Assembly: GCA_026929865.2 (NCBI GenBank)
Contig: CM049402.1
Span: 9,112,001 to 9,176,000, forward strand
Source of the DNA: Hyperoplus lanceolatus
Taxonomy: Eukaryota; Chordata; Actinopteri; Uranoscopiformes; Ammodytidae
DNA: 64,000 nucleotides
Direction of reading: 5' to 3'
Under the pieces are notes generated by a model, which saw only the letters and a list, made by a program, of their open reading frames with translations, did not search any database and had not been told where the DNA came from. Made by a program: the position numbers and the translations under genes. Numbering within the stretch: position 1 is the stretch's first letter; every line of letters begins with the position of its first letter. This document shows positions 1 through 11,444 of this stretch, in pieces.

Positions 1-1407
1 TGAGTTTATCATCTAACCAGATGCCGAGATATTTGTACTCTGTGACTCTTTCAATTAAAAATCCATTCTTTGTAAAAACATTAAAATCATTCAAATTTGT
101 AGTTCTTGCTCTGGAGAAACACATATATTTGGTTTTGTCTGTATTAAGAACAAGCCTGAGGTCTACTAGACAGTCCTGCAGAGTATTAAAAGAGCTTTGT
201 AGGTTCTCAATAGATTGGTGCACCGAATCGGAAATGCAATACAGTACTGTGTCGTCAGCGTATAGATGGGCGTGACAGTTTTTTAGCGATGAAACAATGT
301 TATTTATATAAATTGTGAAAAGAACTGGACCTAAAATTGAGCCCTGTGGGACACCATTTGTAACAGTTAAGAATTCAGATTGGTATCTTCCCAGTTTAAC
401 TGACTGCTGTCTATCAGAGAGATAATCCCTAAACCAGCTACATGCAGACTGATCAAAGCCAATGTCATAAAGCCTCTGTAAAAGCAAATGGTGGTCAACA
501 GTATCAAAGGCCTTTGAAAGATCAATAAAAAGTGCTGCACAGTGCTTTTTCTTGTCTAATGCTGCAACAATGTTGTCTACAACCAAAGTCACAGCAGAGA
601 CAGTACTATGGCCTGCCCTAAAACCAGATTGGAATGGGCTCAAAATGGAAGCACTAGTTAGAAATGTTTTTAACTGATTATTAATAAGTGATTCTAGATT
701 TTTTGCCAGGCATGGGAGTTTGGAAATTGGCCAGTAGTTATTAAGATTATTTTTGTCACCACCTTTATGTAAAGGAATTACATGAGCTATTTTCCAGATT
801 TTAGGAACTATTCCAGAGGAGATGGAAAGATTAAAAATATGGTTAATTTGTTTTGATATTATATGTGTAGAGAGCTTGATTGAAAACGGATCCAAATTGT
901 CCTCTCCCATGTACTTCTTGGGGTTGATGGCGAGGAGCGCATCTACAACAACACTTGTGGGAAGAAGATCAAGGCTGAAAATAGGAGTTTGAGAGACAGG
1001 CGGTACGTTACTACTGGTGGTAGAAGGCGTATATCCTCCATTCTGAAAGAGTTGACCAGCAGCTACAAAATGTTTATTAAAAGCTAAGCCAATCTCTTTT
1101 TGATCATTGAGAGTGTGACCATTTAATTTGATCTGAGTGGGAACTGTGCTAGAATTGTTTTTATTATAGTTCACAGCTTTCCAAAATAGTGCAGGGTTAG
1201 AGTAGCAGTTTGAGATTAATTCAAGGTAGTATTCAGATTTGGCTTTCCTGACCATGGCTGTGCATTTATTCCTAAGGTGTCTAAAAATTGTCCAATTGGT
1301 ATTATCTCCAGAGCGTCTAGCTAGAGACCATGCTTTATTTATCTCGGAAAATAAATCAGACAGTTCACTTGTAAACCAGGGGTTTGATCTATTTTTTACT
1401 CTATGTT
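1..1407 (-). pseudogene. LINE ORF2, reverse transcriptase part (runs off left edge)
   Basis: Translating the minus strand by hand from about 1405 to base 1 gives one continuous frame with no stop, over 460 codons. Recognisable reverse-transcriptase blocks are NYWPIS (about 722-736, where YRPIS is usual), FIDLSKAFDTVDH (about 490-525), GVPQGSILGP (about 333-362) and the catalytic YADD at 251-262. The frame is offset by one base from the endonuclease part upstream, so the polyprotein is broken at the A8 run (1406-1413). The R-to-W substitution fits CpG decay (CGG to TGG). The function would be target-primed reverse transcription of the LINE RNA. The 3' part, including the UTR and tail, lies outside the window. 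Confidence 0.88.
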
Positions 1408-2624
1408 TTTTTTAGGGGCGCATGCTTGTTTATAATTGAGGTGAAAGTATTGATGAAATGGTCTAAGGCTAACTCAACATCCGAAATTTGCGTAGTCAGT
1501 TGAATGTCACTATGATGGAGATCACTTAAAAAGGCTTGCTCGTTAAAACCTTTAAAATTACGCTTAATTATGATTTTAGGTTGAGATCTTTTTAAATGAA
1601 TACTTCTGATACAGGCCACTGGGCAGTGATCACTAATCCCAAACTCAAAGACACCAGCTGAGGATATTTTATTTATTTTATTTGATAAGATTAAATCTAT
1701 TAAAGTTGATTTTGCTGGGTTTTTTAGATTAGGTCTTGTGGGCTCAGTTATTAATTGTGAAAGATTAATGTTGCTACAGATTTCTTTGAAAGATTCAGAG
1801 GCACCAGAAAGCCAGTCAATGTTAAAATCACCCATCACAATTACCTCTCTATTTACATAACTGGAGAGCATATGTGCTAGGTCGTTTAAGGAGCTAGTTA
1901 CAGCTGAAGGGGGCCTATACACACCAATTACAACAAAACAATCATTTGACGATAAAGATAATTCTAGCGCGATAAATTCAAAGCAATTTGGAACAGAGAC
2001 GGCATGTAAAAGTGTTACAGAATAACAGGATTTAACATATACAGCTACTCCCCCACCCCTAGTGTTTCTATCTATTCTGAATAAGTTATAATCATTTATT
2101 GCCACAATAGAGTCATCTGTACTCTTCTTTAACCAGGGTTCAGTCAGAATCAAAACATCTCGGTCTGCCTGGGACACTAAAATCTTTACGTGGTCTAATT
2201 TATCATGCTGCAATAAACTTCTAATATTTAAATGTAGAAAACCCAAGCCCTTTCTTGATTTAAGAATTTGTGGTGAATTTAGCTTACAGCTAGGAAGCAT
2301 TGCTTGTTTTTCAGGGTCATACAAAACAGGTTTGTGCCTGTAGAGGGAGCCAACGTTAGAAGCAGCAGGTGGATGGGCCGTTGGAGGTGAGGGAGGACAG
2401 TCAGGTGTGATGTCCAGAGCTGGAGGAAGGTTTGCAGCACAGATGGAAGGGGAGTATAATTCATGTTGAGCAGGGCTCCCGGGGGGATCTTTTTTAGTGA
2501 TGTCTGTGATTGAAGGACAATTTGAGGTGTTGATATGAGTTAAATTGGGGGATACTTCAGCAGGACCCCTGGGGAGATCTTTTTTAATGGGGGATGCTTT
2601 GGTAGGGTCGTGCTGTGGTAAATA
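1401..2624 (-). pseudogene. LINE ORF2, APE endonuclease part
   Basis: Minus-strand frame with apurinic-endonuclease motifs: LHLNIRSL near the start, ILTEPWL, YRPPS, GDFNIDW (about 1818-1835), and GISDHCPV (about 1621-1640), which carries the terminal SDH catalytic motif. This domain nicks target DNA for insertion. The frame is open from just after the TGA at 2625-2627 and ends at a TAG (1401-1403), which arises because one extra A in an A8 run shifts the frame. Removing that base in thought restores reading into the reverse transcriptase. The roughly 100 codons before the domain form a Pro/Ser-rich linker with two repeats of a KKD-type motif and no in-frame Met until near 2300. Confidence 0.88.
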
Positions 2625-3493
2625 TCAGTCCAAATTATGCCAAGATGCGATGTGATGAATGTAGTGATTAGTAAGTTCTTTAATACCTTTGGCATTGGGA
2701 TGGAGGCCGTCAGATTTAAGTAGTGTGTGTCTAGAGAATGAGTCAAAGTTGTTAATATAGCCCAGAGAGTTGCCCGAGCACCAGGACTCCAGTCGTTCAT
2801 GGAAATCCAGAAGACGGCTGTAGCGCTCAGGGCTTTTGGATGACGTGGGAATGGGGCCGGAAAATATACAGAATTTCCCCAGGCTCTCCAGGGTGATGGC
2901 CAGACTCTGTAGATTGTCAAACAGTTGGTATGATCGTTTATCCATTACATCATTAGTTCCAACATGCAGGATGACTGTGTGGGCAGTAGGGTGGAGGGCG
3001 ACGAGGGCAGGTGTTAGCTCCATAATGTCAGATGATTTTCCTCCAGAAAGGCAGTAGGTGAAAGCACCAGGGAGACAAAGAAATCTGACAATAGAGTCAC
3101 CGATGATGAGGATCTCAGGTTGGCGATTCAAGCAGCTCCCACAGTAGAGAGACAGCTTCGATGAGAGGGGAGGAGGTGAGGGCAGGGCACAGCCGCGAGA
3201 GAGAGCCCCACCCGTACAGCGGATGTCAACATCGGGGGCACCACTTCGAGGAGGCACGGAGGGGTGCACACAGGGAAACACACTTCCGGCTGGAGCTGGT
3301 AAACGGCGGCGATCTCGACATCCAAACTGGGAAGTGGAACCCCGACGTCCCCGTGCCACCCTGGAGCAGGTCTGGACCGGCGAAGCAGATGGAGAGCCGG
3401 CAACACGAGCCACAGGTTCAGCAGCTCCACATAGCACCTCCAGCGGAGCAAATGGATTCCGCGTCAACACAGGATCCAGCGAATCTGAGGCAT
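2625..3493 (-). pseudogene. LINE ORF1: SGNH/GDSL esterase-like domain
   Basis: The minus-strand ORF contains the SGNH hydrolase blocks in order: IIGDSIVRF (block I, about 3093-3105), a Gly in SGGKSSD (block II), HVGTNDV (block III, about 2945-2962) and DGLHPNAKG (block V, about 2695-2715). A short cysteine-containing segment (LYCGSC) precedes it. Esterase domains in ORF1 are established for CR1-like LINEs. The open frame extends to 3608, but the part beyond about 3493 reads into neighbouring pogo-like repeat sequence, so the natural 5' end is lost or fused. It ends at a TGA that lies in the same frame as ORF2. Confidence 0.82.
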
Positions 3494-3858
3494 CGGGTAA
3501 TGTGAGCCACCCCCTGTATCTAGGCAACGGAAAACATTTGTGGTCATGTGAGATATATGTTTTCAAGCCCCTCTCATTTCCCCATGGCCCTGAAAGAGAG
3601 GACCTCATGGTGCTGTGGTAAGCATGTTTTGTTCACCAAAATAGGTATTTTGCATGTAAAAGTAAATTTTCTTGCAGTCAACTTAATCAACTGTTGTGCC
3701 AAAGCAAATGTATTCACGTAGAAAAACCTCTATCATGTGTGTTGATGAACTACCAACATATGAAACCATGTGATGATATTAGCTAAAGATTAGCCTGAAA
3801 TGCTAGAGAGGTAGTTTTTTTTCAAATTGTGGTGGTGGGGGAAAGTGAGCCAAATGCT

Positions 3859-3895
3859 GTGGGGGAAAGTGAGCCACTGTCTCACTTTCCCCCAC
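3859..3895. repeat. Perfect 15-bp hairpin inside the pogo-like element
   Basis: The arm gtgggggaaagtgag (3859-3873) and its exact reverse complement (3881-3895) are separated by seven bases. A further direct copy of the arm lies at 3834-3849. This looks like a subterminal transposase-binding repeat rather than a gene-regulatory stem. Confidence 0.6.
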
Positions 3896-3992
3896 CATGA
3901 GGCACAAGTTAAGTTTAGTCTTAAACATATTTAATGTAATATTACATGACATATGTTTTATTTTAATGTCATACACATGTAGAAAAGCCATC

Positions 3993-4052
3993 ATGCCAAG
4001 GAAATACACCAGGAAGACGACCTGGGGCAACCACACGGAAAGAGCACCTTCT
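3993..4052 (+). pseudogene. N-terminal stub of a pogo-type transposase
   Basis: A short reading frame starts at ATG 3993 with MPRKYTRKT, a typical opening of fish pogo-like transposases (inference from family knowledge), and ends at a stop within about 20 codons. No helix-turn-helix or DDD catalytic domain follows before the right inverted repeat, so the coding part was deleted. Confidence 0.45.
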
Positions 4053-5868
4053 CATCTTTCCCTGTAACCTTCAGGGCTGGAATGTAGAGTAGGCCTAGTT
4101 GTAGATTATGACAGGCTGATTTTATAATCCAGTTGGGTCTTCTCCTGTGTTCTGAGTCCCAGAACTTTCTCGCTCGTTCTGATTTTCCTATGCTTTGACC
4201 CCCAGACACTAGCTGGCTCTAAGGGTCCTGTGTTCTGACCCCCAGACTGTGTTCTAATCTAACTGGTTCTATCTTTCATTTGAATCATATTAAAACCTTT
4301 TGAATTATAATATGTTGTATTTGATTTTGTTCAGAGTTACTTTCAAGTGTTTAGAAAATGTGCTTTGCTTAATCGACCAAACCCCATCATTCTTTTACTA
4401 GTCCGACATTAGTTCTGGAATGTGTGGCTAGCTTTCAGGATTCTTACTGTTACAATATGTGTTGTGAAGGTAGTTTCAGAGTGGAAAAAGTAAGTGGATC
4501 AGTTTACCCCACAGCTGGGGTAAAGTGAGCCACATGACAACTTTTTTTACAACAATCATATTTTCACTGCCCTTTGTCTTGAGAAAAATCTGCTAATGCC
4601 CATTTCTAGGAAACATCCTGAATTAATGGGAAATGTGTAAATTTGAGTGATAAATCATTTTAGCTAGCTTAGAGGGGAGCAAATGTAAAAAGTGTCTCAG
4701 ATTACCCCGTTCTCCCCATAATAAAAAAATATTTTTATGATGATATTTATAAGTTAAAAATGGTATCCTATTCAGACGCAGTGTCTCACCTCATAAGAAG
4801 AAGGGTCAGTGACATTATAATCATATACTAAAGACAGTATAGGTATACTGTGGTGGTCGGTGTGTGGTGGGAATCGATAGGAGAGAAAATAGATACCCGG
4901 CTGGTAGGAAAACATGAATAGAGAGGAAAGCGACAGGTGGAGAAAGGAGAGCAGGGGGTGCAGGCAGGTGGGTGGACAAAAGGTCTTTCCTCTGACCACT
5001 GCAAAGTTCAGAAACCTCCATTCAAGACCAGAGCGTCGGGGGGGTCGGCGTGGGAGAGAAGCCGAGGAAAACCCATAAAGAAACAGAGTCGAGGGACAGC
5101 ACGATGCAGTGGGCTGATGTAAGAAAAAAAAGTGAAAGATTGTGTGTTGGTGGGAAAGTATTAAAAAAAATTAAGAGGGCACAGGAAGGGTGCGTGGAGT
5201 GCGACTCAAACACTGAAAAAATATATTATAGTCCTGGACTTAATGTGCATTTGTTTGTAACACAAGAAATTGTACATTTTCTCTTTAACAAGATGTATTT
5301 ATTTACGTAATCACAGCGTTCCTCGGTAAACCCACACAACAAGCAATAGTCTTGTTGTATCTACTCTGTTTCAATATAATTGTCAAGTGGGAGGAATTAG
5401 GTTGCTTCGTGCCTCTGGTCTGTCATTTTGTCTGCAGTCAGTTGGCAGAACACTTGGCACGTAAAAAGAAAGGAAAAGCAAAGTTTACTTTATAAATTAA
5501 TTCGACTTTACTAGCTAAATTAAGTTATTTTTACTGTATGAAGATTATACTAACGCTAGTCTTGTTTTGTCTATATAATAATCTAATGCAAAAAGTTCCC
5601 TTAATTTTTTTGAAGCAGATCAAGCAGGATATTTTTCATCAGTGAAGAGGCAGAGAGATGCAGAGAGAGAGAGGTAGTCCCGTCCGTCGCCCCCTCAGCT
5701 CAGCGACAGAGGAGAGAGGAGAGCCTGGCTGCTAGCCACCCACAGAGCAACAGTAACCAGGGGAGCCCTGCTTCTGCCTCCCACTATACATCCAATAACA
5801 GCCAGTACCTTTCCTCCCACCACACTGCTACTTACAGGCTCTATTACCTCACCCACCTACACCTACAC

Positions 5869-5870
<2 letters not shown>

Positions 5871-5960
<90 letters not shown>
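5871..5960. repeat. (AC)45 microsatellite
   Basis: An uninterrupted AC dinucleotide tract of 90 bp, preceded by degenerate CCTACA repeats. Confidence 0.97.
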
Positions 5961-5962
<2 letters not shown>

Positions 5963-6654
5963 TATCACTCCGCACACAGGCAGACGGCTGATTAGTCAAT
6001 AATGGTGGGAAAGAATTCAGAAACAAATGGTGTGGACACTGTCATGTGCCTTGGAGTTAATGCTGCTCCTCCGTGGGGTTTCCTACAGCATTTGGCAGAG
6101 AAGGTGTCACGTTGACATTCAGAATCTTGTTCCATGTTTTTGTGATTACAGCCAGGATGACAATGCATTTCTGTTGGTTTCAGCAAACTGGACAGCTCCA
6201 CAAGAGAACAGCCTCTCTTGCTCGTTAAAGTTGTGAAAATAAGGGATGAAGATTTAAAGACAGCATTCCTCTGGAAAGTTTTTGACAACTCTTTGAGAGT
6301 TTTTTTTTTTTTTTGGAATTGTCAGTCAGTAAGCTGTTGCATTTCTGAGCTTTATTTCTTTGTGTACATATGAACTGTGCAGCGTGAAAGTTTTAAATCA
6401 TGCCTGTGAGTCATTGCTCAACTAATTGTGTCTTAATACTTAATCTCCACAGAAGACAGAAGTCAAACCCAGTCGGCGCCCTTGGTTTGCAGGCAAGAGT
6501 AAAGTGGTGACAGGAAGTGGGAGAGTGCAAACATAAAAATAATATCGATTTTGAAAAGGGCAGAGAGAAGAGATGTAGAAAGGGACAACGAGGGAAAAAA
6601 TAAAAAGACATTCAGAGGCCAATCTGCCATTTGCATGGGGATTACTCCCCGAGA

Positions 6655-6659
<5 letters not shown>

Positions 6660-6721
<62 letters not shown>
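6660..6721. repeat. (CA)n microsatellite
   Basis: An uninterrupted CA tract of about 60 bp after a short GC alternation (gagcgcgc). Confidence 0.96.
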
Positions 6722-6723
<2 letters not shown>

Positions 6724-8619
6724 CATAGTGATGCACAGGAAGGTATCCAGAAACAGTGAGTGGGTGGAGGTTAGCCCTTGGGCTTTCCCCAGAAACCAGC
6801 AGCCTCATTACAAAAGCAAACACACACACACACACACACACAATCGAGTACATACAGATGTACAAAGGGCTTCCCCAATGCTCTAACAGCTGTGAGGCCT
6901 GTGATCAGAGTGAGATATCAGAGCAAACAACAACACTTACAGTTGGCAGGTAGCAAGTAAAATCTGTAATTGTGTTGTCTAAAAGTCTTAAAATATACTG
7001 TGTGAGGTGCATCTTGCGAGGCGGTGACTTTCGAGGAGTTTCTGTTGTTTGCGTGGCTGCTTTGAACAAATAAGAAGGCACGATTACATGGAAGGAAAAC
7101 CCATTAATGTCAGATTATTGATGTAATATTTATGAAGCCATATCAAGAGGGTCGCGTTTCATTATTCAAGGCAGCCGTTGCAGTGCGTGTGTGTGTGTGT
7201 GCACACAAACTCGACTCTCGCTAACAGACTGCAGCAGCGGATGTGGGTGGAAAAGGGCTTTCCCGATGCCACGGAACAGCGAAATTACTTCTCTTATGCA
7301 AACATGTACTTTACAGTACAGCACACACCTACTCAAACACACGCACACACACGAGATGTATGTCAGCTGCTCGGGGCAGCTGTTACATAAAGGAAAATAA
7401 TGAAATGTCCCGCCCTAAATAATGCAGACACAAATACTTGAAGCAAAGAGTGATTACAAACAAAACACACACACACATCGATGGACATTTGCAAACAAAA
7501 AACGGAGTTCAAACCTTGTACACATAAAACGATACACACATACACACACACAATGTAGTTAAATTGAAATAGTACAAAATAAACCAAAAACTAACTTTGA
7601 TCACAGCTTGCAACCAAATACTTTTCAACAGCCTAAAGATTTGACTTTAAGATTGAATTGAAAAAGGCAACACATGCAGGCCAAAAAGTTGTTCCTTCAC
7701 TAGAGGTGCATCAATAATGCAAATCTTGGAAAAGATTTAATGAGCAACAATAGTAAAAAAAAGAAAGAAAGAAAAACATGGTCACAGCTAGGATCATATC
7801 AACTTTTGAAAGAAGAAAAAAGAAAATCACAGCAACCTTTGAAACTTACAACAGAATGTAATTAACACCTCTGTGACACCGACTCAACAAAAGCTGCATG
7901 TCAGGAGCTTCACAAAGCCTTTAATCACAACACAGCCCAGACGCCAGCATTCCTGAGCTGAGGAGAGCATCTCCTACATCTTGATGAGTGGACACGGAGA
8001 GAGTGAAATGACAAACATGTCGACTGTTAATGTTGATCACTGTGATCCACTGCTGCCGTCATATAGGATTCATTTGTACTGATGAGTACTTTGCATATTC
8101 GCTGCAGTCGCACTCGTACTCACTGTCGACCACAAGTGGGGGTTTTTGAACAGCATGATTAAGGGGAAAACCTTCCGTGATCTCCATTGAAATCCTGTTT
8201 CAAATCGGCTAGAGTCGATGCTCTCAAGTAACAATGTATAAAATGACGACGTGAACACAACGTCAAAATGATGGTGATTTATGTAGTAATTCAGCTCATT
8301 GTTTGAATGTTCCGGCCTGTACCTGTAACATTTTGGTTTACTCTTGTATCATTTTTGGAGCTCTTAGCGACTAGCTTATTGACATAGTGGAGCATTTGGC
8401 AGCAAATATTATGCAACATTTTAACACGCTCCAGAGCTCCACGCTTTACGACGTTTAGCTCTAACTTAAAAGGTCAGATATTCTGGAGAACGCCAGTTGT
8501 CCAGATAACTTTTTGTCCCAATCAGAGAATCTCTCCTCACAATCTCAAATACCTGTCTGTGCTGTATGTGTGCGCTGAAAAAAATCCAATATCGTATACT
8601 TGCCTGAATGTATTCTGCA

Positions 8620-8815
8620 CTTTAATTCAAAGCGCTTTACCACTAGACACACTCCCTTACCAGAGGCAGCGCTGGCGTGACCATCAGTCTAACCAAAGGA
8701 CGATCAAAGGACTGTTTGACGTGTGGACAGGAAGTGGTGGGGATCGAACTGCCAACACAGGGAACATTGGACGACCCACTCTGTCCCCCGAGCCACAGCC
8801 GCCTTGCTCTTTTTT
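8620..8815 (-). mobile_element. tRNA-derived SINE fragment
   Basis: It shares the layout of the SINE at 51.8-52.1 kb: an AAAGCGCTTTAC-type segment at the left, and ggggatcgaactgcc to the right, which on the minus strand is a B-box-like GGCAGTTCGATCCCC. The head (about 8790-8815, agccacagccgcc) would be the tRNA 5' end. It is diverged from the other copy. Confidence 0.55.
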
Positions 8816-8837
8816 GTCAGCTTTCTATGAAACAAAA

Positions 8838-8878
<41 letters not shown>

Positions 8879-9676
8879 CAGGTGTTAATGCTACCAATTT
8901 GTCTGCTTTGTTCTCCGAACCAGTATGATTCATTTGTTCTGTTGTCTTCCAAATTCTCTCTTGTTCATTATTGATGAACGCTGCAGTACTTTCTTAATTC
9001 GTGGTGGTGCACTGCATATCACACTTGGTGTGTGTGTGTGTGTGTGTGCGTGTGCGTGTGTGTGTGCGCACATGTGTTTTAAATGCAAATTAAACGTCCC
9101 CATAGTAATAACAGCCTTATTAAAGCACAGATTATTTGAATGTTAATTAAATTCTGCTTTATGTTACATTATTATGTATTTATGCTACAATCAAGCTGCA
9201 GTATATCTCTTTGTACTCCTCCGTAATCATCCGCCACCTCATAAACCCGACGATCATCCTTTCCTTCATTTATCCTCCTTTTCTTAACCTTGTCTGTTCT
9301 TCTCCTCCACCTCCAGCCTCGCTTCCCTCTTTCATTCCTGTCTGTTCAGCACATTAAACCTCAGCGGATGCCCCGAGTTCTCGTGACTCACCCCTCCTGT
9401 GTGACTGTTTGTTTATGCCCGTGTGTGTGTGTGCGTGCGTGAGTGCGTGCGTGCGTGTGTGCGCGCATATGAGTTTGTGCCCATTGGCTTGGCATGAGGA
9501 AACAAATTGGTTTGTTTTCACTCTCCTGCTCCAAACCCTGAGAGGTCTTCTAGGCAACTGTCAGGATGAGCCCGTGTCACTCATGCACGCCTCAGCAGGA
9601 TTGCCTCATTCACTGTGTGTGTGCTCAGATGACTACGACCACGTCCAGTGCCTCTGTGTGTATCTGTGAACTGTAC

Positions 9677-9782
<106 letters not shown>

Positions 9783-9967
9783 ATGTCAGTCCGTGATAGG
9801 GGGAGGGGAGCCACGAAACTGCATAACTTTTAAAAAAGAGCCATAAAGGAACATTATTGTGTAGTAGTGTTTAGGAAAAACAAAAAGAATCAAAAGTTAA
9901 ATTACGCAGCCATACTCTTCAATATAAGGAATACAAATTACATTTATTAATGAAGACCTTTTTAACA

Positions 9968-10047
9968 AATGCAGTAGAACAAAATCAAAGCCTTTTCCTG
10001 GGGTTTACTTTTGTTACTTTTTTTGTCTTAATTTGTTCTACTGCATT
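9968..10047. repeat. 16-bp inverted repeat (hairpin)
   Basis: aatgcagtagaacaaa (9968-9983) has its exact reverse complement at 10032-10047, with a 48-bp loop. No transposon ends or target duplications are seen at its borders. Confidence 0.6.
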
Positions 10048-10938
10048 CATTCCACTCCTCTCCATTTTGTCATATCGTGATAATTAGCCCACAAAATCTG
10101 GGGCTTATGGGAAATAGTGTTTGTCAAAGGCTGCTTAAAACAGAAATATGAACTAAAGAATTATATATATATATATATATACAACTTTAGTTTGGAAAAA
10201 GTATCTTAAAAGTAACAGTTTCCAATTTTTTTCAGAAGTTAGACATTTTCTAATCTAAGAGATGCTACTAAGGATATACAAACAAGACTGGTGGATAATG
10301 TAATGTAACACCAAGGCTCTTTGCAGTGTTGGGTTATGGAGTGGGACACTGAGCGACGTCGTCTTTTTGAAATGTGCCAGCAGCAGAAAAGCTACAGTTT
10401 ACATATATCTCATCTTAGTTCTGGAATCAAACATGTAGCTCCATATATCAAAAGAGGACTGCTGCATCTCTGTTGCATTTCTAGATTGCTCGCAGCATTA
10501 AGAGGAACTAGGAAACCTCGGCGTGGCCTCTTGTTAAACCTCCCCATGTGTACACTACTCAGCAGCAAGGGAGAGGAGTTGCTTTCGTCTGTGCGCACAC
10601 ACATTAGATTACACCACCCACCCATGGCCAACCTGCCCAAAACATTCCCCCAACCCCCCACCCCAAATCGGTGTCGGTTATGTAAAACGCGGGGCGAGGA
10701 GTATGGGAAAGGTCCCCGGAGAGCGACGTTGTCATCATACATTAAACAGCACCCCAGGTCTGACTAAACACCCGCTCATTAATAAACAATGAGGGAGAGT
10801 GGTTAAATATAGATCCCACCCCCCCGATTCTCTCCCTCTGACAGGAGCCTCTCCAGAAGCAGGCCTGCCCCATTCTGCTCAGCTGAGGGCTCCTCCATGT
10901 TGGGTTCAGCACCATGGAGAGTGCAACTGTGACGGCGG

Positions 10939-10975
<37 letters not shown>

Positions 10976-11077
10976 CGTTGACAGCTCACCAGGTGTCCTC
11001 TCAGCAAGAGTTCCTCCGTAAACAGGAGCAGAGTGGTAAACACAAGCCCTGCTGACGGTAATGATGTAAAAAGCTAG

Positions 11078-11444
11078 CCTGGTGAGACCAGCCTCATCGT
11101 GCTAGCTTTACATGTGTTTCTCTCCCGCAGATCAGTCTGGCTTTTCTCCAATCTCCGTGGGGAGGAGTATGGTCAAAAAATGGCTGGGGCAATAATGACC
11201 CGCATTCTGACCTAACTTTCCTTTAGTGGAAGACAGCTTCTGATTGGTTATTCTAGTAGTCAATCTAGCTTGGTGCAACCAACCATATTTCACAAGCTTA
11301 TTCGCCGATCAATGTTTACTTCAACGTCTACACCAATCGTGGGCTGCCTTCCACTAACGGGCTCCTCCCCCACGGGGGTTGGAGAAAGACCAGACGTGAT
11401 CTGCGGGAGAAAAAAAAGAATGTGAAGATCTCGGTCTCACAGGG
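11078..11444. mobile_element. Foldback MITE, copy 1
   Basis: The left half (cctggtgagacc, then ttctctcccgcagatcag, tttctccaatctccgtgggg) is matched by an inverted right half (gggggttggagaaag, gatctgcgggagaaa, ggtctcacaggg). Arms exceed 100 bp with a short centre. A diverged second copy lies at 61215-61578 in a kdm3b intron, which confirms that it is a mobile repeat. There is no coding capacity. Confidence 0.72.

Larger units (their letters stand above)
1..3493 (-). mobile_element. CR1/L2-like non-LTR retrotransposon (LINE), 3' end outside the window
   Basis: Read on the minus strand, three domains follow in order: an SGNH esterase-like ORF1 domain, an APE-type endonuclease and a reverse transcriptase. 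This combination is known from the CR1/L2 group of LINEs. No RNase H domain is visible. The element runs off the left edge after the palm and thumb-like segment. Its 5' end lies near 3493, where the sequence changes to a pogo-like transposon repeat. Lesions are few: an in-frame TGA at 2625-2627, one extra base in an A run at 1406-1413, and an R-to-W change in the conserved YRPIS motif. The copy is therefore fairly young but not active as it stands. Clade assignment (CR1, L2 or Rex1-like) is inference from domains only. Confidence 0.88.
3493..4716. mobile_element. Non-autonomous pogo-like DNA transposon remnant
   Basis: The two ends are inverted copies of each other: gggtaatgtgagccac at about 3495-3510 and gtgtctcagattacccc at about 4690-4708, the latter followed by gttctcccc. 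Internal copies of the motif ggggtaaagtgagccac occur near 4513 and, as gggggaaagtgagcc, near 3836 and 3861. At 3993 an ATG opens the residues MPRKYTRKTTWG, which resembles the usual start of fish pogo-type transposases; the frame then stops about 20 codons later. The element therefore looks like an internally deleted derivative. The left outermost end is missing and is replaced by LINE sequence. Confidence 0.6.

Noticed and set aside
3834..3895. CRISPR-like or riboswitch-like repeat at 3.8 kb
   Set aside because: The repeated gggggaaagtgag units are subterminal transposon repeats in a vertebrate genome, with no array spacing.
10321..10767. 148-codon plus-strand ORF and its opposite-strand counterpart
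   Set aside because: Both strands are open over the same stretch, composition is not coding-like, and no family is recognised.
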